Below, piece by piece: positions 17,690 to 26,545 of a stretch of DNA of 64,000 nucleotides. The DNA is taken from positions 1 through 64,000 of the forward strand of contig NZ_PQIG01000083.1 in the NCBI RefSeq assembly GCF_012349115.1. The letters are read 5' to 3'. The DNA is from Rhizobium ruizarguesonis (GTDB lineage Bacteria; Pseudomonadota; Alphaproteobacteria; Rhizobiales; Rhizobiaceae). The first letter of the stretch is position 1; every line of letters begins with the position of its first letter. The position numbers were made by a program, and so were the translations under genes. The notes below the pieces were generated by a model. That model was not told the origin of the DNA, ran no database searches, and worked only from the letters and a program-made list of their open reading frames with translations.

Positions 17690-18445
17690 TCATTTCGTTC
17701 TGCCGATCGCTTTTTCGGCGGCGGCTAGATCGCGCACCGCAAGATCGAGCATGCGGTTGGCGCATTCACGGGCGCCTGTTTTGTCGCGCATGCGCAGGGC
17801 CTCGACCAGCTGGCCGTGAACGAGCACCGCATCCTCGCGATTCTCGACACCGATATTGGAGGCATGCAGCGCATATTTCAGCGCCGCGTGAATGGCGCTC
17901 GACAGGCGGCGGAAGACCTGATTGTGGCTGGCGGTGAGCAGCACCGTGTGGAACATGACGTCGGCATCGGTGAAGCTTTCCGGGTCGCGGGCGCTGTCGC
18001 GCATCTGCCGCCAGGCATTGTCGAGATCGGCGATCTCCTGGGCGCTGGCGCGCTCGGCGGCATATTCGGCGGCTGCCGGCTCGATGGTGCGGCGGGCTTC
18101 GAGAATGCAGCCGAGCAGGTCGAAATCCTTGATATAGGGACCCATCCATTCAAGCACGTCAGCGTCGAGGATATTCCAGTCGTCCTTGTCGCAGACGGTG
18201 GTTCCGATGCGCGGCTTGCCACGAACAAGGCCTTTGGATTCCAGCACTTTCAACGATTCGCGAATGACGGTGCGGCTGACGCCGTAGAGTTCGCAGAGAT
18301 CGTTCTCGCGGGGCAGCGGCGAGCCCGAGGGATAGCGGTCCGCACAGATATCCTGAGCGATCGCCGCCGTGACGTTGCGGCGTACGCGCGGTCGGCGCTC
18401 GATGCGGCGGCTTTCGGCCCCGCTCTGTCGCTCGATTGTTTCCAA
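17690..18445 (-). CDS. GntR-family regulator, FadR/FCD subfamily (DgoR-like)
   Basis: A 251-residue protein with an N-terminal winged helix (about 24-90; LPRENDLCELYGVSRTVIRESLKVLESKGLV) and a C-terminal all-helical FCD ligand domain with the usual acidic/histidine metal pocket (D and H residues in DADVMFHTVLL and later helices). It precedes dgoD by 66 bases on the same strand and faces the importer operon. By analogy with E. coli DgoR it probably senses galactonate or a related aldonate and represses both sides. The inverted repeats at 18555-18598 are the likely binding site. Confidence 0.87.
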   Translation of the reverse strand: METIERQSGAESRRIERRPRVRRNVTAAIAQDICADRYPSGSPLPRENDLCELYGVSRTVIRESLKVLESKGLVRGKPRIGTTVCDKDDWNILDADVLEWMGPYIKDFDLLGCILEARRTIEPAAAEYAAERASAQEIADLDNAWRQMRDSARDPESFTDADVMFHTVLLTASHNQVFRRLSSAIHAALKYALHASNIGVENREDAVLVHGQLVEALRMRDKTGARECANRMLDLAVRDLAAAEKAIGRTK

Positions 18446-18554
18446 CTCACCTCTCCGCTCTGTCTCGCGTGCTAGGCAATCGAACCTGATTATCCGAATT
18501 CGATCCGCTTTGCGACGCTTCCTCCCGGCATCTCGTCAATAATCCTATTATTCC

Positions 18555-18600
18555 AATCATCATACATTGGCAATTGACTGGTATGATGATTTATCATAAT
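18555..18600 (+). promoter_or_regulatory. Operator/promoter region of the galactose-type importer
   Basis: AATCATCATAC (18555-18565) and GTATGATGATT (18581-18591) form a perfect 11-bp inverted repeat with a 15-base spacer. TATGAT-GATTT-ATCATA (18582-18598) is a second, compact palindrome overlapping it. TTGACT (18574-18579) and CATAAT (18595-18600) resemble -35 and -10 boxes with a 15-base spacer, so binding of the divergent GntR regulator here would occlude the promoter. The gene start is at 18659. Confidence 0.6.
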
Positions 18601-18658
18601 TCATTGGACGTTGCCTGGGAGGCAGCTGCTCGGTTTTTGAGAGTTTAGGGAGAGAGAC

Positions 18659-19642
18659 ATGCGCTTGTTCAAAGCAGCCATTCTGGCTGGCACTTTTGCC
18701 ATTCTGGCAGCCGGCTCGGCATTTTCCGCGGACGTCAAGATAGGGTTTATCGTCAAGCAGCCTGAGGAGCCGTGGTTCCAGGACGAATGGAAATTCGCCG
18801 ACCAGGCCGCCAAGGAAAAAGGCTTCACCGTCGTCAAGATCGGCGCCGAAGACGGCGAGAAGGTCCAGTCGGCGATCGATAATCTCGGCGCTCAGGGTGC
18901 GCAGGGCTTCATCATCTGCACGCCCGACGTCAAGCTCGGTCCCGGCATCGTCGCCAAGGCTGAAGCCAACCAGCTGAAGCTGATGACCGTCGACGACCGC
19001 CTCGTCAGCGCCGACGGCAAGCCGCTGGAAGACGTGCCGCATATGGGCATTTCAGCCACCAAGATCGGCGAGAGCGTCGGCCAGGCGATCGTCGACGAAA
19101 TCAAGAAGCGTGGCTGGGACATGAAGAATGTCGGCGCCGTGCGGGTCTCCTATGACCAGCTGCCGACGGCCGTCGACCGCGTCGAAGGTGCGATGTCGGT
19201 GCTGAAGTCCGCCGGTTTCCCGGCCGAAAACATCTATGATGCGCCACAGGCGAAGACGGATACGGAAGCGGCGCTCAACGCGGCAACCACCGTTCTCAAC
19301 AAGCATGCCGACGTGAAATACTGGGTCGCCTTCGGCCTCAACGACGAAGCTGTCCTCGGCGCCGTCCGTGCCTCCGAATCGGTCGGTATTCCGGCCGCCA
19401 ACGTCATCGGTGTCGGCATTGGCGGCGCGGAATCGGCGATCAATGAATTCAAGAAGCCGGCGGCGACGGGCTTCTTCGGCACCGTCATCATCTCGCCGAA
19501 GCGCCACGGCTACGAAACGGCGCTCAACATGTACGACTGGATTGCCAACGACAAGGAGCCGGCAAAGCTGACGCTGACCTCCGGTTCCCTAGCGCTGCGC
19601 GACGATTATGAGAAGGTCCGCAAGGATCTTGGCATCGAGTGA
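18659..19642 (+). CDS. Monosaccharide ABC transporter substrate-binding protein (AraF-like)
   Basis: A 327-residue periplasmic binding protein with a Sec signal peptide (MRLFKAAILAGTFAILAAGSAFSA), preceded by GGGAGAGAGAC. The mature chain begins DVKIGFIVKQPEEPWFQDE, resembling the L-arabinose-binding protein AraF, which also binds D-galactose and D-fucose. Together with the ATPase and permease downstream it forms a CUT2-type importer. The neighbouring dgoD, aldose epimerase and dehydrogenase argue for D-galactose or L-arabinose as ligand. Which one cannot be decided from sequence alone. Confidence 0.9.
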   Translation: MRLFKAAILAGTFAILAAGSAFSADVKIGFIVKQPEEPWFQDEWKFADQAAKEKGFTVVKIGAEDGEKVQSAIDNLGAQGAQGFIICTPDVKLGPGIVAKAEANQLKLMTVDDRLVSADGKPLEDVPHMGISATKIGESVGQAIVDEIKKRGWDMKNVGAVRVSYDQLPTAVDRVEGAMSVLKSAGFPAENIYDAPQAKTDTEAALNAATTVLNKHADVKYWVAFGLNDEAVLGAVRASESVGIPAANVIGVGIGGAESAINEFKKPAATGFFGTVIISPKRHGYETALNMYDWIANDKEPAKLTLTSGSLALRDDYEKVRKDLGIE

Positions 19643-19712
19643 TCGTCCTTCCAAGATGATATCGTCCGGCGGCCGCACAGCGTGCCGCCGGGTCTTTCTC
19701 GACGGAGCGATG

Positions 19713-21218
19713 ATGGCTTTCCTCGAATTCAGCAATATCTCCAAGGGTTACCCCGGCGTGCAGGCGCTGGCGAATGTTTCCTTCACGGTCGAGAAGGGCG
19801 CCGTCCACGGACTGATGGGCGAAAACGGTGCCGGTAAATCGACGCTGATCCGCGTACTGTCAGGCGATCAGGCCGCCGATGGCGGCAACATCCTCATCGA
19901 CGGCGAGGAACAGAGATACGGGTCCGTCCGCGACGCCTTCCATGCCGGCGTCATCGTCATCCATCAGGAACTGCAGCTCGTTCCGGAGTTGACGGTCGCC
20001 GAAAATCTATGGCTCGGGCGCTTTCCGGCCAAGGGCGGCGTCATCCATTCGAAGATACTGATCGAGACGGTGCGGTCGAAGCTCCAGGAGATCGGCATCG
20101 ATGTCGATCCGTCGGCCAAGGTCGCCTCGCTTTCGATCGGTGCGCGGCAGATGGTCGAGATCGCCAAGGCCGTCATGCTCGATGCGCGGGTGATTGCGCT
20201 CGACGAGCCGACCTCCTCGCTTTCCTCGCGCGAAAGCGAAATCCTGTTTTCACTCATCGACAGGCTGAAGGCGAAGGGAACGGTCATCCTCTACGTCTCG
20301 CATCGTCTCGACGAGATCTTCCGTCTTTGCGACAGCCTGACAGTGCTGCGCGACGGCAAACTTGCCGCCCACCATCCTCAGATCGCCGAAACCACGCGCG
20401 AACAGATCATTTCGGAAATGGTCGGACGCGAGATCAGCAATGTCTGGGGCTGGCGCGAACGCGCGCTCGGCGACGTACGGCTGGAGGTCAAGGGCCTGTC
20501 GGGGTCAAGGCTGCGTCATCCGATCAGCTTTTCCGTCCGCCAGGGCGAAATTCTCGGTTTCTTCGGGTTGATCGGCGCCGGCCGCAGCGAGATGGCTCGG
20601 TTGCTTTACGGCGCCGACACCAGGCATCAGGGCCGGGTCACGATCGACGGCATTGCCGTTTCGCCGAACAATCCGAAGGCGGCGATCAATGCCGGCATGG
20701 TACTCTGCCCCGAGGACCGCAAGTTCGACGGCATCGTCCAAGGGCGATCGATCGAAGAGAATATCGCGATCTCGTCACGCCGGCATTTTTCGCCCTTCGG
20801 CATTCTGAGCCCAAGACAAGAGGCGGCGCTGGCGGATCGGTTCATCGCCAAGCTTCGGGTGCGGACGCCGTCGCGCAAGCAGGACATCATCAACCTCTCG
20901 GGCGGCAATCAGCAGAAGGTCATTCTCGGCCGCTGGCTGTCCGAGCAGGGCATCAAGGTCCTGGTCATCGACGAGCCGACGCGCGGCATCGATGTCGGGG
21001 CGAAATCGGAAATCTACGAAATCCTCTACGAACTTGCGGCCGGCGGCATGGCGATCGTGGTGATATCAAGCGAGTTGCCCGAAGTCATGGGCATTTCCGA
21101 TCGCATCATGGTGATGTGCCAGGGCAGGGTGGCGGCCAATGTCATCCGCCAGGATTTCGACGAGCGCAACATCCTGACGGCAGCGCTTCCCGACAAGAAT
21201 GCCGCAGGCACCATTTAG
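19713..21218 (+). CDS. Monosaccharide ABC transporter ATPase (AraG-like, double domain)
   Basis: A 501-residue CUT2 ATPase made of two fused ABC domains. The first has Walker A GENGAGKS and signature LSIGARQ. The second has the degenerate Walker A typical of the family (GLIGAGRSE) and signature LSGGNQQK. ATG at 19713 is preferred over ATG at 19710 because GGAG (19704-19707) is five bases away. It couples ATP hydrolysis to uptake of the sugar bound by the preceding AraF-like protein. The permease gene follows after 17 bases. Confidence 0.9.
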   Translation: MAFLEFSNISKGYPGVQALANVSFTVEKGAVHGLMGENGAGKSTLIRVLSGDQAADGGNILIDGEEQRYGSVRDAFHAGVIVIHQELQLVPELTVAENLWLGRFPAKGGVIHSKILIETVRSKLQEIGIDVDPSAKVASLSIGARQMVEIAKAVMLDARVIALDEPTSSLSSRESEILFSLIDRLKAKGTVILYVSHRLDEIFRLCDSLTVLRDGKLAAHHPQIAETTREQIISEMVGREISNVWGWRERALGDVRLEVKGLSGSRLRHPISFSVRQGEILGFFGLIGAGRSEMARLLYGADTRHQGRVTIDGIAVSPNNPKAAINAGMVLCPEDRKFDGIVQGRSIEENIAISSRRHFSPFGILSPRQEAALADRFIAKLRVRTPSRKQDIINLSGGNQQKVILGRWLSEQGIKVLVIDEPTRGIDVGAKSEIYEILYELAAGGMAIVVISSELPEVMGISDRIMVMCQGRVAANVIRQDFDERNILTAALPDKNAAGTI

Positions 21219-21235
21219 GATTGGGAATACAGACG

Positions 21236-22186
21236 ATGAATTCGTTGAAAAAAATCCTTCTCGGCGAACAGGGGCTGGTGGTGATCTTCACTGCTGCCTT
21301 CGTGATCGTCTCGCTCTTCGTTCCGAACTTCCTGACCGAGCGAAACATGCTGGGGCTGCTACAGTCGGTCGTCACGATCGGCATCGTTGCCTGCACGATG
21401 ATGTTCTGCCTGGCGTCGCGCGATTTCGACCTTTCGGTCGGATCGATCGTCGCCTTCTCCGGCATGATCGCGGTAATGGTCTCGAATGCGACGGGCTCCA
21501 TTCCCGTCGGGCTGCTCGCTGCCCTGCTTTGCGGCGCCGTCGTTGGTTTCGTTAACGGCATCGTCATTGCGCGCTTTCGCATCAATGCGCTGATCACCAC
21601 GCTTGCGACCATGCAGATCGTGCGCGGGCTGGCGCTGATCGCCTCCGATGGCCGCGCCGTCGGCATCAATGATCCCGCCTTCTACCAGCTTGCCTTGTCG
21701 CGATTTCTGACCGTGCCGACGCCGATCTGGATCATGCTGATCCTTTTCATCCTCTTCGGTTTCGTGCTCAATCGCACCGTCTTCGGCAAGAACACCCTGG
21801 CGATCGGCGGCAATCCCGAGGCCTCGCGGCTTGCCGGCGTCAATGTCGTCAACATGCGCATCTGGATCTTTGCGCTGCAGGGACTTGTCTGCGGCATTGC
21901 CGGCATCCTGCTTGCCTCCCGCATCACCTCCGGCCAGCCGAATGCGGCGACAGGGCTTGAGCTTTCGGTGATTTCGGCCTGCGTTCTCGGTGGCGTTTCG
22001 CTGGCCGGCGGCCGGGCGGCGATGAGCGGCGTCATCGTCGGCGTGCTGATCATGGGCATTGCCGAAAACGTCATGAACCTCTTGAATATCCAGGCGTTCT
22101 ATCAGTATGTGGTCCGCGGGCTGATCCTGCTGATCGCAGTGTTGCTCGACAATTTGAGATCTTCGGCTGCAGGACGGCGCGGATGA
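21236..22186 (+). CDS. Monosaccharide ABC transporter permease (AraH-like)
   Basis: A 316-residue CUT2 permease with about eight to ten hydrophobic segments, start MNSLKKILLGEQGLVV. Family hallmarks are FDLSVGSIVAFSGM, then the EAA-like loop GNPEASRLAGVNV, and SVISACVLGGVSLAGG near the C terminus. It presumably homodimerises as the channel for the AraF/AraG-like partners. The stop overlaps the epimerase start (ATGA at 22183-22186), so the importer and catabolic genes are translationally coupled. Confidence 0.9.
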   Translation: MNSLKKILLGEQGLVVIFTAAFVIVSLFVPNFLTERNMLGLLQSVVTIGIVACTMMFCLASRDFDLSVGSIVAFSGMIAVMVSNATGSIPVGLLAALLCGAVVGFVNGIVIARFRINALITTLATMQIVRGLALIASDGRAVGINDPAFYQLALSRFLTVPTPIWIMLILFILFGFVLNRTVFGKNTLAIGGNPEASRLAGVNVVNMRIWIFALQGLVCGIAGILLASRITSGQPNAATGLELSVISACVLGGVSLAGGRAAMSGVIVGVLIMGIAENVMNLLNIQAFYQYVVRGLILLIAVLLDNLRSSAAGRRG

Positions 22187-23073
22187 GCCAGGGACAAGCC
22201 GGTAACGACATCGAACTGAGGCATGGCGATCTCGCCGTCCGGGTCAGCCGTCGGGGTGCCGCCGTCACCGCCGCGACGTATCGAGGCATCCCCTTTCTCG
22301 TGGCGGCCGGCGGTCCTGAAGGTATGATGGCGAATTTCGCGATGGTGCCGTTCGGCAATCGCGTGGAAGGCAATATCATGTCCTTTGCCGGACGCGACTA
22401 TGCCTTCCAGCCGAATACTTCCGATCCGCTCTATCGGCACGGCGACGGCTGGCTCAGCCTCTGGCAGCTTGAAGACTCCAGCCCGGAGCATGCGCAGTTC
22501 TGCTTTTCCCGCAGCGCCGACAGTGTTTCACCTTATGCCTATCTTACTCGGCAGGAGATCCGTCTCGCCGGCAATGCACTGGTGCTGAGGCTTTCCGTGG
22601 AAAACCGCGGCGAAGCGGCTCTTCCTTTCGGGCTCGGTCAACATCCCTTCTTCGCGCGCACGCCAAAGACGCGACTGACGATTGCGGCCGATCGCTATTG
22701 GAGCGAGCGGCCGGACCATCTGCCCGAGATGCCTGGCCCTGTGCCGGACTATTTCGATTTCAGATCCGAAAAGCTTTTGCCGCAGAGATGGATGAACAAT
22801 GCCTTCGAGGGCTGGAATGGGCGGGCGGCAATCGCCTGGCCGGAACTTGGAATTCAGGCGGCGCTGGAAGCCGACGGTGCGCTCGATCGCTTCATGCTGT
22901 ATATGCCGGTCAACCGGAGCGACTTCTTCTGCCTCGAGCCGATGAGCCACCTGCCGAACGGCCATCACCTTCGTGATTTCGGTGGGCTTGCGCCGCTTGC
23001 GCCGGGGGAGGCTCTTGCCGGCACGGTGACGATCCTGATGTCGGAACTGCCGGTTCAATCGGAGGTGAGATAG
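22183..23073 (+). CDS. Aldose 1-epimerase (mutarotase)
   Basis: A 296-residue galactose-mutarotase-like protein. Visible family signatures are FGNRVEGNIMSFAGRDY with the conserved Asn-Arg, YRHGDGW, and the catalytic histidine in GLGQHPFFARTP. The catalytic glutamate would be in the C-terminal part. It interconverts alpha and beta anomers of an aldose, supplying the beta-anomer used by sugar dehydrogenases. It is coupled by overlap to the permease upstream and abuts the SDR downstream, both in one operon. Confidence 0.88.
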   Translation: MSQGQAGNDIELRHGDLAVRVSRRGAAVTAATYRGIPFLVAAGGPEGMMANFAMVPFGNRVEGNIMSFAGRDYAFQPNTSDPLYRHGDGWLSLWQLEDSSPEHAQFCFSRSADSVSPYAYLTRQEIRLAGNALVLRLSVENRGEAALPFGLGQHPFFARTPKTRLTIAADRYWSERPDHLPEMPGPVPDYFDFRSEKLLPQRWMNNAFEGWNGRAAIAWPELGIQAALEADGALDRFMLYMPVNRSDFFCLEPMSHLPNGHHLRDFGGLAPLAPGEALAGTVTILMSELPVQSEVR

Positions 23074-23853
23074 ATGGGCGGCCGCCTGCAGGGCAAGAAC
23101 ATCCTGATAACAGGTGCCGCGCAGGGTATCGGTCTTGCGATGGCGAAGGCTTTCATGCGGGAGGATGCCGCCGTCTTTCTCGTCGATCGCGATGCCGCGC
23201 TGCTGGCGAAGACAACGAAAGAGCTCCAGAGCAGTGGCGGCCGGCTTGGTTATCTGCCGGCCGATATTACCGATGCCGGGACGATCACGACATTGGTCGC
23301 TCAGGCGAATGAAGAGATCGGACAGCTGAACGCGCTCGTCAACAATGCCGGGGTGAATGTCTTTGCCGAACCGCTCGAGACGACGGACGAGGAATGGAAC
23401 CGCTGCTTCGACATCAATCTGAAGGGCGCATGGAACTGCTGCAAGGCGGTGCTGCCGGGCCTGATCGAACAGGGCGGCGGCGTTATCCTCAACATCGCCT
23501 CGACGCACGCTTTCACCATCATCCCGCACACATTTCCCTATCCGCTGGCAAAACACGCTCTGCTCGGAATGACGAAATCCTTAGGGCTCGAATATGCGGC
23601 TCGCAATATCCGCGTGAACGCGCTGGCGCCGGGCTATGTCTCGACGCAGAAGGTGATCGATTACTGGAACGGCTTCCCTGATCCGGAGGCGGCAAAGGCC
23701 GAGACGATGAAACTGCATCCCGGCGGGCGCATCGCGACGCCGGAGGAGATCGCCATGGCGGCCGTGTTCATGATCTCGGACGAGTGCCCGTTCATCAATG
23801 CCACCTGCCTGACGATCGACGGCGGCCTCAGCGTGCTGCAGCATTCCGCCTGA
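23074..23853 (+). CDS. SDR-family sugar dehydrogenase (galactose/arabinose 1-dehydrogenase type)
   Basis: A 259-residue SDR starting at the base after the epimerase stop. The cofactor motif is TGAAQGIG near residue 12, NNAGVN follows at about 90, and the catalytic serine and tyrosine-lysine lie in IASTHAFTIIPHTFPYPLAKH. In this operon it most likely oxidises the beta-aldose to its lactone, giving galactonate (substrate of the nearby dgoD) after hydrolysis. The lactonase could be the SMP-30 protein at 9959-10870 or an enzyme elsewhere. The role as galactose dehydrogenase is inferred from context, not from a specific motif. Confidence 0.82.
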   Translation: MGGRLQGKNILITGAAQGIGLAMAKAFMREDAAVFLVDRDAALLAKTTKELQSSGGRLGYLPADITDAGTITTLVAQANEEIGQLNALVNNAGVNVFAEPLETTDEEWNRCFDINLKGAWNCCKAVLPGLIEQGGGVILNIASTHAFTIIPHTFPYPLAKHALLGMTKSLGLEYAARNIRVNALAPGYVSTQKVIDYWNGFPDPEAAKAETMKLHPGGRIATPEEIAMAAVFMISDECPFINATCLTIDGGLSVLQHSA

Positions 23854-24000
23854 AGGGCTTCGACCCCGCTATTTTTACAAGCCTGTCGTCTTCTCGATAT
23901 AGAGCATTATATTGCCCATCGGGAAGGCTATCTGATCTCCCGCAGGCATGGAGCGGCCCCTGCCGCTTTCTGAAAACACAATTGAAAACAGGAGGACGGC

Positions 24001-24432
24001 ATGCAGATCAATCGCACGGCTTCGGCTCATTGGACCGGTGGCCTCAAGGACGGAAAAGGCCTGATCTCGACGCAGAGCGGCGCCTTGAAGGATTATCCCT
24101 ACGGCTTTGCGAGCCGCTTCGAAGGCGTTGCCGGCACCAACCCGGAAGAACTGATAGGTGCCGCCCATGCCGGCTGCTTCACCATGGCGCTGTCGTTGAT
24201 CCTCGGTGAAGCCGGCTTTACCGCCGAGCATATGGAAACCTCTGCCAAGGTAACGCTCGAAAGCGTCGAGGGCGGCTTTGCCATCACCGCCATCCATCTC
24301 TCGCTCTCCGGCCGTATTCCTGGTGCCGATGAGGCGACCTTCACCGAACTCGCCAATAAGGCAAAGGCCGGCTGCCCGGTTTCCAAGGCGCTCGCCTCTG
24401 TGCCGATCACACTCGACGTCAAGATCGTCTGA
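24001..24432 (+). CDS. OsmC-family peroxiredoxin
   Basis: A 143-residue OsmC/Ohr-like hydroperoxide reductase. The two catalytic cysteines are C59 (AAHAGCFTMAL) and C125 (KAGCPVSKAL), spaced as in OsmC. It reduces organic hydroperoxides in the cytoplasm, probably with lipoylated partners. It is preceded by AACAGGAGGACGGC, a strong ribosome site, and is followed by a hairpin terminator. It seems to be monocistronic, unrelated to the sugar operon before it. Confidence 0.93.
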   Translation: MQINRTASAHWTGGLKDGKGLISTQSGALKDYPYGFASRFEGVAGTNPEELIGAAHAGCFTMALSLILGEAGFTAEHMETSAKVTLESVEGGFAITAIHLSLSGRIPGADEATFTELANKAKAGCPVSKALASVPITLDVKIV

Positions 24433-24452
24433 CACGTCACTCCATTGAAGAC

Positions 24453-24483
24453 GTGCCGCGCGCTTCTCGCCGCGGCACTTTCC
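24453..24483 (+). terminator. Hairpin terminator after osmC-like gene
   Basis: GTGCCGCG (24453-24460) pairs perfectly with CGCGGCAC (24471-24478) across a ten-base loop, followed by TTTCC. It lies 21 bases after the OsmC stop. Confidence 0.6.
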
Positions 24484-24642
24484 ATTTGCGGCCCGCATTC
24501 TCGGGTCTGATTATTCCGAAGTCATTGGCTGTCGGCATGACGGGTTCGGTACAGGCCTTCTCCCTGTGCATCGATCTTCTCAAGTCGTCGCTTGTGCCGG
24601 ATCCGTCCTCAATCCGCGACGCTTGTGCTGCGCCGCGGCATA

Positions 24643-24700
24643 TTGACAAGTAGCGCCTGATATTTTACGACTGACGAAATTCGAAAATCGTCAGTCGTAA
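24643..24700 (+). promoter_or_regulatory. Promoter with large perfect palindrome (TetR operator candidate)
   Basis: TTACGACTGACGA (24665-24677) and TCGTCAGTCGTAA (24688-24700) are perfect 13-bp inverted arms separated by ten bases. TTGACA (24643-24648) is a consensus -35 box and TACGAC (24666-24671), 17 bases on, would be the -10 inside the left arm. The palindrome ends 18 bases before the TetR start, so autorepression of the TetR-RND operon is the natural reading. Confidence 0.72.
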
Positions 24701-24717
24701 TTCAGGCCTCGAAACTT

Positions 24718-25326
24718 ATGAACGATCTCACGGAAAATACACTCGACATCACGCGGCAGGAGAATGTCACGCGTATTCTCGATGCGGCTGAGCGGCTGTT
24801 CCGTCACTATGGCTACAGCAAGACGACGGTGGCCGACATTGCCCGCGATCTCGGCATGTCGCCGGCCAATATTTATCGTTTCTTCGCCTCCAAGGTAGAG
24901 ATCCACCAGGCGCTCTGCGGGCGCATGCTCGCCATGTGCTATCAGATCGCCTACGACGTTCGCCATCAGCCGGCCAGCGCCAGCGAAAGGCTGCGCCGTT
25001 ATGTCGAGACCCAGTATCAGTGGACGCTGGATGTGATGCTCGACGAGACGAAGGTGCACGAGATGATCATCGTCGCGATCGAGCGCGACTGGCATGTCAT
25101 CGAAAAACATATCGACCGCGTTCATGATCTCATTGCCGAAATCATCGCCGAAGGCATTGCAGCCGGAGAATTCGCCGAGCAGGACCCGGTCGTTGCCTCG
25201 CGTTGCTTCGGCGCCGCGACGACCACTCTCTGCCATCCGCAGATGGTGGCGCAATGTCTTGCCAAAACCAACCGCGCGAGCGTCGACGAACTGATCAGCT
25301 ATGCGATCAGGGCGCTGAAGAAATAA
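24718..25326 (+). CDS. TetR-family transcriptional regulator
   Basis: A 202-residue TetR regulator. The helix-turn-helix is at about residues 35-60 (TTVADIARDLGMSPANIYRFFASKVEI) and the C-terminal helices form the drug/ligand and dimer domain. It is the first gene of a three-gene operon with an RND adaptor and pump, and a perfect 36-bp palindrome lies just upstream. It presumably represses the pump until a toxic compound binds. No ribosome site of consensus quality precedes ATG 24718, suggesting a short or near leaderless transcript and low expression. Confidence 0.9.
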   Translation: MNDLTENTLDITRQENVTRILDAAERLFRHYGYSKTTVADIARDLGMSPANIYRFFASKVEIHQALCGRMLAMCYQIAYDVRHQPASASERLRRYVETQYQWTLDVMLDETKVHEMIIVAIERDWHVIEKHIDRVHDLIAEIIAEGIAAGEFAEQDPVVASRCFGAATTTLCHPQMVAQCLAKTNRASVDELISYAIRALKK

Positions 25327-25376
25327 TGGACGGCGGCCGCCGTCGGAACCCCCGAAACGATCCAGGAGTGCGGAAG

Positions 25377-26516
25377 ATGTTTTCGCTCAAGACCCTCAGC
25401 CATCGCATGCCGTCCGTCGCCAGCCTCGTGCTCGTGGGCGCCATCGGCATCGGCATTTCTGCCTGCTCGGAAGAGAAGGCTGAGGTCAAGGAGGTCATCC
25501 GGCCGGTGAAGGTCGTCGAGATCGCCAAGGCCGGCGACACGCGCAAGCTCGACTATTCGGGCTCGGTCAAGGCGCGCACGGAGATGAACCTCGGGTTTCG
25601 CGTCGCCGGCAAGATCACCGAGCGCCTGGTCGATATCGGCGACCGGGTGACGCCGGGCGATGTTCTCGCCCGCGTCGACGCCACCGATTACCAGCTGGCG
25701 GTCAGAACGGCGGAAGCCAATCTCGCCTCGGCGGAAAGGGGCGTCGAAACCACCGATCTGGTCAACAAACGCGCCGAGCAGCTTTTCGACAAGAGCGTCG
25801 CTCCGAAGTCGCAGGTCGAACAGGCCTCGCTCAGCCATGACCAGGCGATCTCACAGCGCGATGCCGCACTTTCCGCGCTCGACCAGGCGAAGAACCAGGT
25901 GAGCTACACCGAGCTCAAGGCCGGCCAGAACGGTATCGTGACTGCTATCAATGCCGATACCGGCCAGGTCGTCGGCTCTGGCACCGCCGTCGTCACCGTT
26001 GCCGTCGACGGCGAGAAGGAAGTGCAGATCGCGGTTCCGGAAAACGACATTGCCGAATTCAAGCCGGGCAAGACAGTCAAGGCAAGCTTCTGGGCCGACG
26101 ACAGGCTGGTACTCGACGGCAAGGTGCGGGAGGTTTCCGGAAGCGCCGACCAGCAGTCGCGCACCTTTGCAGTCCGGGTAAGCCTGCCGAACGATCCGCG
26201 CGTATTGCTCGGCATGACGGCGACGATCGAGGCCGACGTCAGCAATGGCAGCAGCTATGTCTCGATCCCGCTCAGCGCACTGGCTGAGAAGGACGGCAAG
26301 CAGATGGTCTGGACCGTCGACCGCGACACGGCGACCGTGCATGGCCGCGACATCAAGGTTGCCGATTTCACCGGCGACGGCGTGCATGTGACCGAGGGTC
26401 TCGATAGCGGCGATCTCGTCGTTTCGGCCGGCACGCAGTTCATGAGCGAGAACCTGAAGGTGAAGGTGCCGGACCAGCAGTCGGCCCTGGCCGCCACGGA
26501 CCAGACCGTCCGCTGA
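25377..26516 (+). CDS. RND efflux periplasmic adaptor (membrane-fusion) lipoprotein
   Basis: Start at ATG 25377, eight bases after AGGAG (25364-25368). The 379-residue protein has a lipoprotein-type signal ending at C30 (IGIGISAC), so it is anchored in the inner membrane facing the periplasm. The HlyD/AcrA order follows: lipoyl half (MNLGFRVAGKITERLVDIGDRV), alpha hairpin (about 100-165), second lipoyl half (YTELKAGQNGIVTAINADTGQVV), and beta-barrel. It joins the RND pump encoded 29 bases downstream to an outer-membrane channel not in this window. Confidence 0.92.
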   Translation: MFSLKTLSHRMPSVASLVLVGAIGIGISACSEEKAEVKEVIRPVKVVEIAKAGDTRKLDYSGSVKARTEMNLGFRVAGKITERLVDIGDRVTPGDVLARVDATDYQLAVRTAEANLASAERGVETTDLVNKRAEQLFDKSVAPKSQVEQASLSHDQAISQRDAALSALDQAKNQVSYTELKAGQNGIVTAINADTGQVVGSGTAVVTVAVDGEKEVQIAVPENDIAEFKPGKTVKASFWADDRLVLDGKVREVSGSADQQSRTFAVRVSLPNDPRVLLGMTATIEADVSNGSSYVSIPLSALAEKDGKQMVWTVDRDTATVHGRDIKVADFTGDGVHVTEGLDSGDLVVSAGTQFMSENLKVKVPDQQSALAATDQTVR

Positions 26517-26545
26517 TCGCGCCACAGGATATAGGGAACAAGACC

